Assembly (NCBI RefSeq): GCF_021811875.1
Contig: NZ_JAJBJD010000069.1
Coordinates: forward strand, 1-5,248
Origin: Candidatus Bandiella numerosa
GTDB lineage: Bacteria > Pseudomonadota > Alphaproteobacteria > Rickettsiales > Midichloriaceae
Reading direction: 5' to 3'
Length of the DNA stretch: 5,248 nucleotides
Below the pieces are notes generated by a model. That model searched no databases, was not told the origin of the DNA, and worked only from the letters and a program-made list of their open reading frames with translations. The position numbers were made by a program, and so were the translations under genes. Positions 1 to 5,248 of the stretch are shown in pieces; the stretch's first letter is position 1; each line of letters starts with the position of its first letter.

Positions 1-104
1 AGAATGCTCACAATGTTTTGCAGATTAAAGCGACTATGTCCTCTAATGAGTGGAATCTTTATGAAGCAAATATTGACAATGAGTTGATTCTAAAAGTTGC
101 TTAA
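1..104 (+). CDS. 3' end of an unidentified protein (partial)
   Basis: A frame open from the window edge reads 33 codons and stops at TAA (102-104). The visible residues begin NAHNVLQIKATMSS and end ELILKVA. The mixed, soluble-looking composition favours a real C-terminus. A second + strand frame is open to a stop at 85-87, but it is rich in Met, Cys and Leu and looks less like protein. I do not recognise the family, and the start lies outside the window. An open stretch of this length can arise by chance, so confidence is moderate. Confidence 0.45.
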   Translation, partial: NAHNVLQIKATMSSNEWNLYEANIDNELILKVA

Positions 105-190
105 CGCTATCTAATATTTATGCTTCCTATCTTCCTTGCTTTGCGTTTATGCAACGGCCTTTAATAATGTATGATCTATTCAAAATATCA

Positions 191-227
191 TTTGCTATAG
201 AGTGGCATCGTGGTATGGTGTAGCAAA
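191..227 (+). other. Imperfect hairpin upstream of the permease gene
   Basis: Arms 191-199 (TTTGCTATA) and 219-227 (TGTAGCAAA) pair over 9 bp with one G-T wobble, around a 19-nt loop. The stem is AT-rich and is not followed by a T-run, so it is a poor intrinsic terminator for the upstream frame. It overlaps the weak promoter candidate at 192-219, so it could act as an operator or be chance. The rest of the 105-312 gap shows no ORF, tRNA or other clear signal apart from a small TACCT-TT-AGGTA dyad at 283-294. Confidence 0.3.
192..219 (+). promoter_or_regulatory. Weak promoter candidate for the permease-photolyase pair
   Basis: TTGCTA (192-197) and TATGGT (214-219) each match the sigma-70 consensus boxes at 4 of 6 positions with a 16-nt spacer. 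The bases TGG directly before the second box give an extended -10 (TGN). Transcription would start near 226, leaving a leader of about 87 nt. In AT-rich DNA such matches are common, so this is tentative. Confidence 0.25.
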
Positions 228-312
228 AATTCAAGAAAGTTGGTTACCACTAGAGTACTAAAATTTAGAATGTAACAAACATTACCTTTAGGTATGGCTT
301 TAGAGGCAAATA

Positions 313-1194
313 ATGAAGATAAAAGATAACAAAATTTCAGCAAATAATAAAAATATTGCAATATGCTTTATGGTTGCACATTGCTTGTGTATATCCTTGG
401 GGACAGTTTTGCTAAAATTAATGCAGTTTGATTACCATATTACCCAGATAATGTTTTGTTATAATCTTTTAGTATGCGCGACATTATTATGTCTTTCTTT
501 CTTTGGTCGCAACTCACTTAGAATATCATGTGCAAATATTAAATATCATTTTTTAAGATCAATTTTTGGTTTTGGTGGGTTTGTTTTATTCTTTTATTCA
601 TTGTCCAATATCCCAATAAATGAAGTAAGGGCAATCATTTCATTAGACCCTATATTGACAGCCTTATTTGCGGTGTTGTTTTTTCAAGAATCAATTAACA
701 TGATGAAGATTATTTCATTCATTGCAACTTTTATTGGAGCCATAATATTGCTTCATCCAGAAAATATTCAACTATCAACGGGGGCAATAATATCGTTGTT
801 AGCTGCAATAAGTTTTGGTATTTATAATAATGTTACTAAAAAGATTACGACCGGTAAAACAATTGATCAAATTTTTTATCTATCACTTTTTTCCTTGCTA
901 TACACAACCATACCAGCGATTTATTATTGGAACCCAATAATAAAACTTCAAGATATATTTTTAATTTTTGGTATTGCAATTTTATTCATGCTTAGTTCTA
1001 TTACTGTATTTCATGCATTTAAAAGAGCTGAATTATCATTAATTATGCCAATACATTTTTTAGGAGTAGTAATGACTGCAATTTTGGGATTTCTATATTT
1101 TGATGAAAAAATAGGTTATTTGACTGTTATTGGAACTTTTGTGATAACTATAGGGATGATGCCGCTTTTTTTAAAAAGAAGTGGAAATACCTGA
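313..1194 (+). CDS. EamA/DMT-superfamily inner-membrane permease
   Basis: This 293-residue protein is almost entirely hydrophobic. It shows about ten membrane helices, near residues 15-36, 44-63, 80-97, 103-124, 131-148, 155-172, 185-206, 214-234, 241-261 and 268-287. They form two EamA repeats (about 16-148 and 155-287), the usual drug/metabolite transporter layout and length. The signature is clearest in the first repeat: Arg82 in an R-x-x-x-G stretch, FFYSLSNIP (93-101), a D-P pair at 112-113 opening helix 4, and FFQES at its end. The ATG at 313 has AGAGG (302-306) six bases upstream. The photolyase gene follows after 44 nt with no terminator visible, so the two probably share a transcript. 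Rickettsiales carry several such permeases, including the S-adenosylmethionine importer Sam, which is of similar size; the substrate here cannot be read from sequence. Family assignment is firm, substrate unknown. Confidence 0.9.
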   Translation: MKIKDNKISANNKNIAICFMVAHCLCISLGTVLLKLMQFDYHITQIMFCYNLLVCATLLCLSFFGRNSLRISCANIKYHFLRSIFGFGGFVLFFYSLSNIPINEVRAIISLDPILTALFAVLFFQESINMMKIISFIATFIGAIILLHPENIQLSTGAIISLLAAISFGIYNNVTKKITTGKTIDQIFYLSLFSLLYTTIPAIYYWNPIIKLQDIFLIFGIAILFMLSSITVFHAFKRAELSLIMPIHFLGVVMTAILGFLYFDEKIGYLTVIGTFVITIGMMPLFLKRSGNT

Positions 1195-1238
1195 AAATTT
1201 TTGATCTATAAAAAGAATGCACAGGATAATTTTGAAAT

Positions 1239-2693
1239 ATGAAAGAAAAAACAGTAATACACTGGTTTAAACAAGATCTAAGATTGCATGATAATCCCTC
1301 ATTGTATAGTTCTTGCAAAACAGGTAGAATAATACCAATATATATATTTGATACTTACAATCCAAAGCAATATCAAATTGGAGGTGCAAGTAGTTGGTGG
1401 CTGCATCATTCATTGATTTCATTGCAAAAATCACTTAGTGGAAATTTATGTTTATTTTTAGGCAACCCCAAAGACATTTTGTTGTATTTAATCGACAAGT
1501 ATAATGTTTGTTCAGTGCATTGGAATAGATGTTACGCTTCATGGAAAATTGAAAGAGATAGCGATATTGAGAAATTTTTAACATCAAAAGGTGTAGAAGT
1601 TAAGACCTATAATGCATCATTACTATGGGAGCCTTGGGAGACATTGAAACAGGACGGAACTCCTTATAAGGTTTTTACCCCCTTTTATAAAAGTGGTTGT
1701 TTGTTAAATGGTGTTTCACCCAGAAAACCAATACCAGCTCCCGTTAAAATTGAGTTTTTCTTTAAGGATAATGAGTATAATAACATTGAAAAATTAAATT
1801 TATTGCCAAACTTAGCTTGGCATAAAAAATTGAGTAAACATTGGGATATTGGAGAAAAGAATGCAATATCTAAGCTTGCTGATTTTATTGAATCGAGTTT
1901 GCAAAATTATAAAGAAGGCAGAAATTACCCTGGAGAGAATTTTGCTTCTAGGCTTTCACCACATATTCATTTTGGTGAGATATCTCCAAATTTCATTTGG
2001 AATAAAATCAATTCCATTGAATCAGATGAAAATACACAACACTTTTTCAGTGAATTAGGTTGGAGAGAATTTTCATATTATTTATTGTACCATTTTCCAT
2101 TTCTTCCAAAAAAAAATTTGCAGAAAAATTTTGATAAATTTCCATGGGAAAAGAATGAGAAATATTTAGATTGTTGGCAAAAAGGCATAACTGGTTATCC
2201 AATTGTAGATGCAGGAATGCGCCAACTTTGGGAAGAAGGATATATGCATAATCGAGTTAGAATGATTGTTGGTTCTTTTTTGGTAAAAAATCTACTTCTG
2301 CATTGGCATCATGGACAAAGGTGGTTTTGGGATTGTTTGGTTGATGCTGATTTGGCTAATAACAGTGCAGGCTGGCAGTGGATTGCTGGATGTGGAGCTG
2401 ACGCTGCTCCATATTTTAGAATTTTTAATCCTGTTACACAAGGTCATAAATTTGATGCCCAAGGTAAATATACAAGAAAATATGTGCCTGAGCTAAATAA
2501 TTTACCTAATAAGTACCTTTTTTCTCCATGGGAAGCTCCTAATAATATACTAAAAGAAGCGGGAGTTGTGCTGGGTGAAAATTATCCCTATCCAATTGTG
2601 AATTTGCAAGAATCAAGAAACTTAGCTCTAGAAGCTTACGATAAAATAAAATTAAAAAATAATATTAATAATGGGGACTCAATAGTCTTATAA
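1239..2693 (+). CDS. phrB: Class I deoxyribodipyrimidine (CPD) photolyase
   Basis: This cytosolic FAD flavoprotein reverses UV-induced cyclobutane pyrimidine dimers using blue light. At 484 residues it is full length (E. coli PhrB is 472). The N-terminal antenna domain opens with VIHWFKQDLRLHDNPSL (6-22). The C-terminal FAD domain carries SRLSPHIHFGEIS (237-249), LGWREF (273-278, with W275 matching the dimer-contacting Trp), TGYPIVDAGMRQL (318-330), YMHNR (335-339) and GWQW (378-381). By alignment to E. coli from memory, the electron-transfer Trp triad is present as W303, W356 and W379, and the flavin N5 contact Asn is N375. HNR, rather than the His-His pattern of (6-4) photolyases, supports CPD specificity. 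The antenna cofactor is not deducible. One variation is Tyr335 where E. coli has Trp before MHNR. The last dozen or so residues look like a variable tail. A weak AGGA (1223-1226) precedes the start by 12 nt; the start is supported by the immediate family N-terminus. No catalytic residue is missing, so it should be active. Confidence 0.96.
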   Translation: MKEKTVIHWFKQDLRLHDNPSLYSSCKTGRIIPIYIFDTYNPKQYQIGGASSWWLHHSLISLQKSLSGNLCLFLGNPKDILLYLIDKYNVCSVHWNRCYASWKIERDSDIEKFLTSKGVEVKTYNASLLWEPWETLKQDGTPYKVFTPFYKSGCLLNGVSPRKPIPAPVKIEFFFKDNEYNNIEKLNLLPNLAWHKKLSKHWDIGEKNAISKLADFIESSLQNYKEGRNYPGENFASRLSPHIHFGEISPNFIWNKINSIESDENTQHFFSELGWREFSYYLLYHFPFLPKKNLQKNFDKFPWEKNEKYLDCWQKGITGYPIVDAGMRQLWEEGYMHNRVRMIVGSFLVKNLLLHWHHGQRWFWDCLVDADLANNSAGWQWIAGCGADAAPYFRIFNPVTQGHKFDAQGKYTRKYVPELNNLPNKYLFSPWEAPNNILKEAGVVLGENYPYPIVNLQESRNLALEAYDKIKLKNNINNGDSIVL

Positions 2694-2760
2694 TATGTTA
2701 AACTTGCGACTGAGAAAGATAAGGTAAATCTTGCACTATTTGACGCACGTGAATTATTTA

Positions 2761-2789
2761 TTGAATAGTCACAAATATTGATTTAAAAT
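2761..2789 (+). promoter_or_regulatory. Promoter candidate for erpA-rbfA
   Basis: TTGAAT (2761-2766, 4 of 6) and TAAAAT (2784-2789, 5 of 6) are separated by exactly 17 nt, the preferred sigma-70 spacing. Transcription would start near 2796, giving a leader of about 37 nt that ends in the strong Shine-Dalgarno of erpA. A second -35-like TTGACG (2740-2745) lies upstream but has no well-spaced -10. It is the best-formed promoter in the window, though AT-richness inflates such matches. Confidence 0.45.
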
Positions 2790-2809
2790 TCCGTTAAGTT
2801 CAATCAATA
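2776..2809 (+). repeat. 8-bp inverted repeat flanking the CtrA-like motif
   Basis: TATTGATT (2776-2783) and its exact reverse complement AATCAATA (2802-2809) are separated by 18 nt. A near copy, TATTGAAT (2759-2766, 7 of 8), lies 17 nt upstream in direct orientation. The arrangement could be a set of operator half-sites around the erpA promoter, or an AT-rich hairpin in the leader just before the ribosome binding site. Confidence 0.35.
2783..2797 (+). promoter_or_regulatory. CtrA-type binding motif (TTAA-N7-TTAA)
   Basis: Two TTAA boxes at 2783-2786 and 2794-2797 are separated by exactly seven bases (AATTCCG), the consensus recognised by the alphaproteobacterial cell-cycle regulator CtrA. 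The motif covers the predicted -10 box and start site of the erpA promoter, a placement that would suggest repression rather than activation. About one such match is expected by chance in 5 kb of DNA this AT-rich, but its position inside a promoter in an intergenic gap makes it more notable. No regulator gene is in the window. Confidence 0.35.
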
Positions 2810-2823
2810 AGTTACTGCATTTT

Positions 2824-2829
2824 AAGGAG
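2824..2829 (+). promoter_or_regulatory. Strong, closely spaced ribosome binding site of erpA
   Basis: AAGGAG is the only near-perfect Shine-Dalgarno in the window and lies just three bases before the ATG at 2833. The spacing is shorter than usual, but no nearby in-frame start fits the family N-terminus better, so it fixes the erpA start. Confidence 0.6.
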
Positions 2830-2832
2830 TTT

Positions 2833-3159
2833 ATGTACAATTTCGTCGTATCAGAAAGTGCTGCGAAGCGGATTAATTGCTTGAACTCTAAGGAATCAAA
2901 TTCACAAATGTTAAGGGTTAAGGTAGAAGGAGGCGGATGTAATGGTCTTAAATATCAAATAGGGTTAACGGATTTAAAAAATAGTGATGATGTAATTTTT
3001 ACCAAAGACGGAGCAAATGTTGTGGTTGATAAAATTTCAATAAATTATTTAAAAGATTCCCAGTTGGAATATGTTGAAGAGTTAGGTAATGCATCGTTTG
3101 TGGTGAAAAATCCAAATTCCAAATCAAGTTGTGGATGTGGCTCCTCATTTTCATTTTAA
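2833..3159 (+). CDS. erpA: ErpA-type A-type iron-sulfur cluster carrier
   Basis: This small cytosolic protein (108 residues, usual for the HesB/IscA family) receives Fe-S clusters from the assembly scaffold and hands them to target enzymes. The fold signature runs VEGGGCNGLKYQIG (31-44), and the three cluster-ligating cysteines are all present: C36, C100 and C102 in the terminal SCGCGSSF. The ending NPN...CGCGSSFSF closely resembles E. coli ErpA (CGCGSSFSI) more than IscA (CGCGESF), which is why I prefer erpA; IscA or a generic HesB-like protein remains possible. No isc or suf gene lies beside it. rbfA starts 25 nt after the stop, so the two are probably co-transcribed from the promoter at 2761-2789. 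The candidate CtrA site there would link Fe-S carrier supply to growth control, which is inference. Confidence 0.93.
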   Translation: MYNFVVSESAAKRINCLNSKESNSQMLRVKVEGGGCNGLKYQIGLTDLKNSDDVIFTKDGANVVVDKISINYLKDSQLEYVEELGNASFVVKNPNSKSSCGCGSSFSF

Positions 3160-3184
3160 TAATATAATAGATATCAAGTAGGTT

Positions 3185-3562
3185 ATGACATATCAATATA
3201 AAAAAGCTCCAACGAATAGACAGCTGAGAGTGTCTGAAATTATCAGGCAAGAAATGGCTCAAATTTTTACAAGGGGTGAAGTTTTTCATCCTGCTTTTGA
3301 GAAAATTCCATTTACTATACTGGATGTTAAAACCAGCGCTGATTTAAAAATATCTACGATTTTTATACATTCTGTTGATGAAAAATTTGATAAGGATTTA
3401 GTAAAAGCATTGAACATTTTAGCGCCAGAGTATCGTAAAAAATTGTCTGTTAGAATGCAACTTAAATTTCTACCACAGATAAGGTTTGAGATTGATAGGC
3501 ATATAGATGATAAGATAAGGCTAGAGAAATTGTTAGATACAATTGGTAAAGAAAAGGTCTAG
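3185..3562 (+). CDS. rbfA: Ribosome-binding factor A
   Basis: RbfA is a single KH-like domain protein that binds the immature 30S subunit near the 5' end of 16S rRNA and aids its late maturation. The 125 residues match the family length (E. coli 133). Visible family features are the N-terminal helix RQLRVSEIIRQEMAQIF (12-28), the strand segment ILDVKTSADLKISTIFIHSV (45-64), which corresponds to the family pattern V-(S/T)-x-D-L-x-x-(A/S), and the C-terminal block of an R-K-K-L helix followed by LKFLPQIRFEID (93-104). The ATG at 3185 follows erpA by 25 nt with only a weak GTAGG (3178-3182) ahead of it, so translation may depend partly on ribosomes leaving erpA. In many bacteria rbfA sits between infB and truB; here it follows erpA, and truB is not downstream. 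Confidence 0.92.
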   Translation: MTYQYKKAPTNRQLRVSEIIRQEMAQIFTRGEVFHPAFEKIPFTILDVKTSADLKISTIFIHSVDEKFDKDLVKALNILAPEYRKKLSVRMQLKFLPQIRFEIDRHIDDKIRLEKLLDTIGKEKV

Positions 3563-3622
3563 CATAAATGAACATAGCTACAGGTTATTTTGAGAGAGTT
3601 TATTAAGAAAGTGCTAGACAAA

Positions 3623-3651
3623 TTGATATTATTTAGCAGAATTACTAAAAA
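3623..3651 (+). promoter_or_regulatory. Promoter candidate for gatA
   Basis: TTGATA (3623-3628) matches the -35 consensus at 5 of 6 positions. After 17 nt comes TAAAAA (3646-3651), a 4 of 6 match to the -10. Transcription would begin near 3658, leaving a leader under 20 nt before the start at 3675. The -35 sits in the loop of a weak stem (3612-3618 with 3632-3638). The gap holds no gene beyond a 12-codon open frame at 3568-3606 with no support. Confidence 0.4.
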
Positions 3652-3674
3652 TATAAAATTATAAAGAGATGGCG

Positions 3675-5126
3675 ATGCAAGAATTAAAAGGATTACCTTA
3701 TTATAAAATTAGGCAATTACTTGTTGATAAAGAGGTGTCTGCACTTGAATTGACAAATGCATATATTGAAACATCTAGGGAAGCCAATAAAAAGTATAAT
3801 GCCTATCGAGAGATTACAGATGAATATGCAATAAATCAAGCCAAAGCATCTCAAGAAAGAATCGACAAAGGACAGGCGCTAAAAATTGAGGCGATGCCAA
3901 TAGGTGTAAAGGATAATTACTGCACAAAAGGTGTACTAACCACGGCTTGCTCCAAAATGTTAGAAAATTTCATTCCTCCTTATGAATCTACTGTGACTAA
4001 TCAATTATTTGCAAATGGTGGTATCATGATTGGTAAGGCTAATATGGATGAATTTGCTATGGGTTCGTCCAATACTAATAGTTATTTTGGTAATGTAATA
4101 AACCCATACAAAGCTAGTGATTCAAATAGAGATTTAGTTGCTGGTGGTTCTTCAGGTGGTTCTGCAGCAGCAGTTGCTGCAAATATGTGTTTAGGTGCTT
4201 TAGGTAGTGATACAGGAGGTTCGGTTAGGCTCCCTGCTGCCTTTACAGGTACAGTCGGGGTAAAGCCAACTTATGGTAGATGCTCTAGATATGGAATAAT
4301 AGCATTTGCAAGTTCATTGGATCAAGCGGGAGTTTTTGCAAATAATATTACTGATGCTGGCTTAATTCTAGAATCCATTTCTGGATTTGATGAAAATGAT
4401 TCTACCTCTAAAGATATTGCTCCTCCTGACATTTTAAATAGTATTGGAAAGAGTATCAAAGGCATGAAAGTTGGAGTTCCGAAAGAGTATCAAAAGGAAA
4501 ATCTTAATCAAACAATTGTGGATTATTTAGAAAAAGCGAAGCAATGGTTTATTGATGCTGGGGCGGAGATTGTGAATATTTCATTACCTCATACAGATCA
4601 TGCACTTGCAACTTATTACATAATTACGTCAGCAGAAGCCTCGTCTAATTTAGCTAGGTATGATGGAGTTCGATATGGCACTAGAATAGAAGGGGATGGT
4701 GATAATTTTCAAGATATGATTGAAAGAACAAGAGGTGAATGCTTCGGTGCTGAAGTTAAAAGAAGGATAATTTCTGGCACTTATGTGTTGTCTGCAAGCC
4801 ACTTTGGGGCTTATTATCAAAAAGCACAAAAAGTTAGAAGACTAATAGCAAATGATTTTACTAGTGCTTTTGAAAAAGTTGATGTTATTCTTACGCCAAC
4901 TACTTCAAATTCTGCTTTTGCAATTGGAGAAAAATCAAATCCAATCGATATGTATAATAATGATTTATTCACAGTTCCTGCTAGTCTTGCAGGATTACCA
5001 TGTATGTCAATCCCCATTGGGTTTTCTCATAATAAACTACCTCTAGGGCTTCAGCTTATAGCAAACTCTTATGATGAGGAAAATTTATTCAAATTTGCAA
5101 ACATTGTTGAAAAAAGGGCATTATAG
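3675..5126 (+). CDS. gatA: GatCAB amidotransferase subunit A (glutamine-hydrolysing amidase)
   Basis: GatA releases ammonia from glutamine for GatB, which converts Glu-tRNA(Gln) and/or Asp-tRNA(Asn) to the amidated form; the complex is cytosolic. The amidase-signature core is complete. Numbered from the ATG at 3675 the catalytic Lys is K79 (in PIGVKDN), the cis-Ser S159 (in GGSSGGS) and the nucleophile S183 (in DTGGSVRLP). I prefer this ATG to the one at 3669: AAAGAG (3663-3668) abuts the first but lies six bases before the second, and M-x-E-L-x-x-L resembles other GatA N-termini. The product has 483 residues. The C-terminal helix ends abruptly as NIVEKRAL, about eight residues short of B. 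subtilis GatA, exactly where an insertion sequence begins. The loss affects only the surface end of the fold, so activity is probably retained. gatC is not upstream, and gatB, often downstream, is not reached before the insertion sequence. Confidence 0.95.
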   Translation: MQELKGLPYYKIRQLLVDKEVSALELTNAYIETSREANKKYNAYREITDEYAINQAKASQERIDKGQALKIEAMPIGVKDNYCTKGVLTTACSKMLENFIPPYESTVTNQLFANGGIMIGKANMDEFAMGSSNTNSYFGNVINPYKASDSNRDLVAGGSSGGSAAAVAANMCLGALGSDTGGSVRLPAAFTGTVGVKPTYGRCSRYGIIAFASSLDQAGVFANNITDAGLILESISGFDENDSTSKDIAPPDILNSIGKSIKGMKVGVPKEYQKENLNQTIVDYLEKAKQWFIDAGAEIVNISLPHTDHALATYYIITSAEASSNLARYDGVRYGTRIEGDGDNFQDMIERTRGECFGAEVKRRIISGTYVLSASHFGAYYQKAQKVRRLIANDFTSAFEKVDVILTPTTSNSAFAIGEKSNPIDMYNNDLFTVPASLAGLPCMSIPIGFSHNKLPLGLQLIANSYDEENLFKFANIVEKRAL

Positions 5127-5248
5127 TGGACTGAAAAAGTCAGACAACAAAAAGAGTAGTTTTATTTCCTAAAAGATATAAAAATATAAATAAAAAATAA
5201 GAAGTATGAGTAAAAAAGAAAAAAGAAATTTTAGCGCTGAACAAAAAA
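5127..5248 (+). mobile_element. Left end of a probable IS3-type insertion sequence (partial)
   Basis: Immediately after the gatA stop the sequence reads TGGACTGAAAAAGTCAGACA. This resembles IS3-family terminal repeats of the IS150 kind, which start TG, carry ACTG and continue to an A-run with a GTxxGACA-like end. A leader of about 80 nt, very A/T-rich, leads to a transposase-like start at 5206, the usual distance in such elements. The right end lies beyond the window, so the inverted repeat partner and target duplication cannot be checked. The proposed boundary at 5127 could be off by a few bases. Confidence 0.55.
5206..5248 (+). CDS. IS3-type transposase OrfA, N-terminus (partial)
   Basis: An ATG at 5206, preceded closely by AAGAAG (5199-5204), opens a frame reading MSKKEKRNFSAEQK before the window ends. 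A short basic start followed by (R/K)-x-F-(S/T)-x-E-x-K is the typical opening of IS3/IS911 OrfA proteins, the helix-turn-helix subunit that binds the element's ends and is usually fused to OrfB by programmed -1 frameshifting. Fourteen residues cannot prove the family, and the subgroup is not determinable. Its distance from the terminal-repeat-like sequence at 5127 supports the call. Confidence 0.55.
   Translation, partial: MSKKEKRNFSAEQK

Noticed and set aside
105..312. A search of the first intergenic gap for a tRNA or small RNA
   Set aside because: No T-loop consensus (GGTTCRANNCC), cloverleaf pairing or strong structured RNA was found.
1849..2496. Two short + strand open frames inside the photolyase gene
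   Set aside because: They are out of frame with a strongly conserved full-length protein and have no family resemblance.
2716..2732. A 5-bp stem (AAGAT/ATCTT) after the photolyase gene, considered as a terminator
   Set aside because: It is too short and AT-rich and is not followed by a T-run; no convincing intrinsic terminator is visible after the photolyase gene.
2999..3289. A 96-codon open frame on the minus strand across the erpA-rbfA junction
   Set aside because: It lies opposite two well-supported genes, spans their junction, has no recognisable motif and reads as low-complexity His/Leu/Ile-rich sequence; it is a shadow frame.
3568..3606. A 12-codon open frame between rbfA and gatA
   Set aside because: It is too short, has no convincing ribosome binding site, and does not resemble gatC or any leader peptide.
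3612..3638. A 7-bp stem (3612-3618 with 3632-3638) after rbfA, considered as a terminator
   Set aside because: The stem is AT-rich with a wobble pair and a 13-nt loop, and no T-run follows it.
4817..5046. Overlapping short open frames on both strands within the 3' part of gatA
   Set aside because: They coincide with conserved GatA coding sequence and are explained by its AT-rich codon use.
1..5248. CRISPR arrays, defence islands, toxin-antitoxin pairs or a new multi-gene system
   Set aside because: No regularly spaced repeats are present, and every substantial ORF belongs to a well-known family; apart from the IS end the window is housekeeping in content.

Overview
The window reads as ordinary chromosome from an AT-rich bacterium (roughly two-thirds A+T by eye). 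All recognisable genes lie on the + strand. The protein set (an EamA/DMT-type permease, class I photolyase, ErpA-type Fe-S carrier, RbfA, GatA) and a TTAA-N7-TTAA motif of the CtrA type fit an alphaproteobacterium with a reduced genome, such as a member of the Rickettsiales or a related protist-associated lineage. That placement is inference; the window has no rRNA or other decisive marker.

Layout. Positions 1-104 hold the 3' end of an unidentified reading frame. A 208-nt gap follows with a small hairpin and a weak promoter candidate. Next come a ten-helix EamA/DMT permease (313-1194) and, 44 nt later, a complete class I CPD photolyase (1239-2693); with no terminator between them they are probably co-transcribed. 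The 139-nt gap 2694-2832 carries the best regulatory signal of the window: a -35/-10 pair with a 17-nt spacer whose -10 is overlapped by a perfect TTAA-N7-TTAA motif, inside an 8-bp inverted repeat. It drives erpA (2833-3159) and, 25 nt further on, rbfA (3185-3562). A 112-nt gap with a promoter candidate precedes gatA (3675-5126). Directly after the gatA stop codon begins what looks like the left end of an IS3-type insertion sequence (5127 to the window edge), with the first 14 codons of its OrfA-like transposase.

Function. The permease would exchange or import a small metabolite and the photolyase repairs UV pyrimidine dimers with light. ErpA delivers Fe-S clusters, RbfA matures the 30S subunit, and GatA is the amidase subunit of the GatCAB amidotransferase that makes Gln-tRNA(Gln) and/or Asn-tRNA(Asn). 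These are housekeeping jobs with no evident joint pathway. I see no clear new multi-gene system. The points worth a second look are the IS junction that trims the GatA C-terminus, the CtrA-like site at the erpA promoter, the separation of gatA from gatC and perhaps gatB, and a complete photolyase in what looks like a reduced genome.
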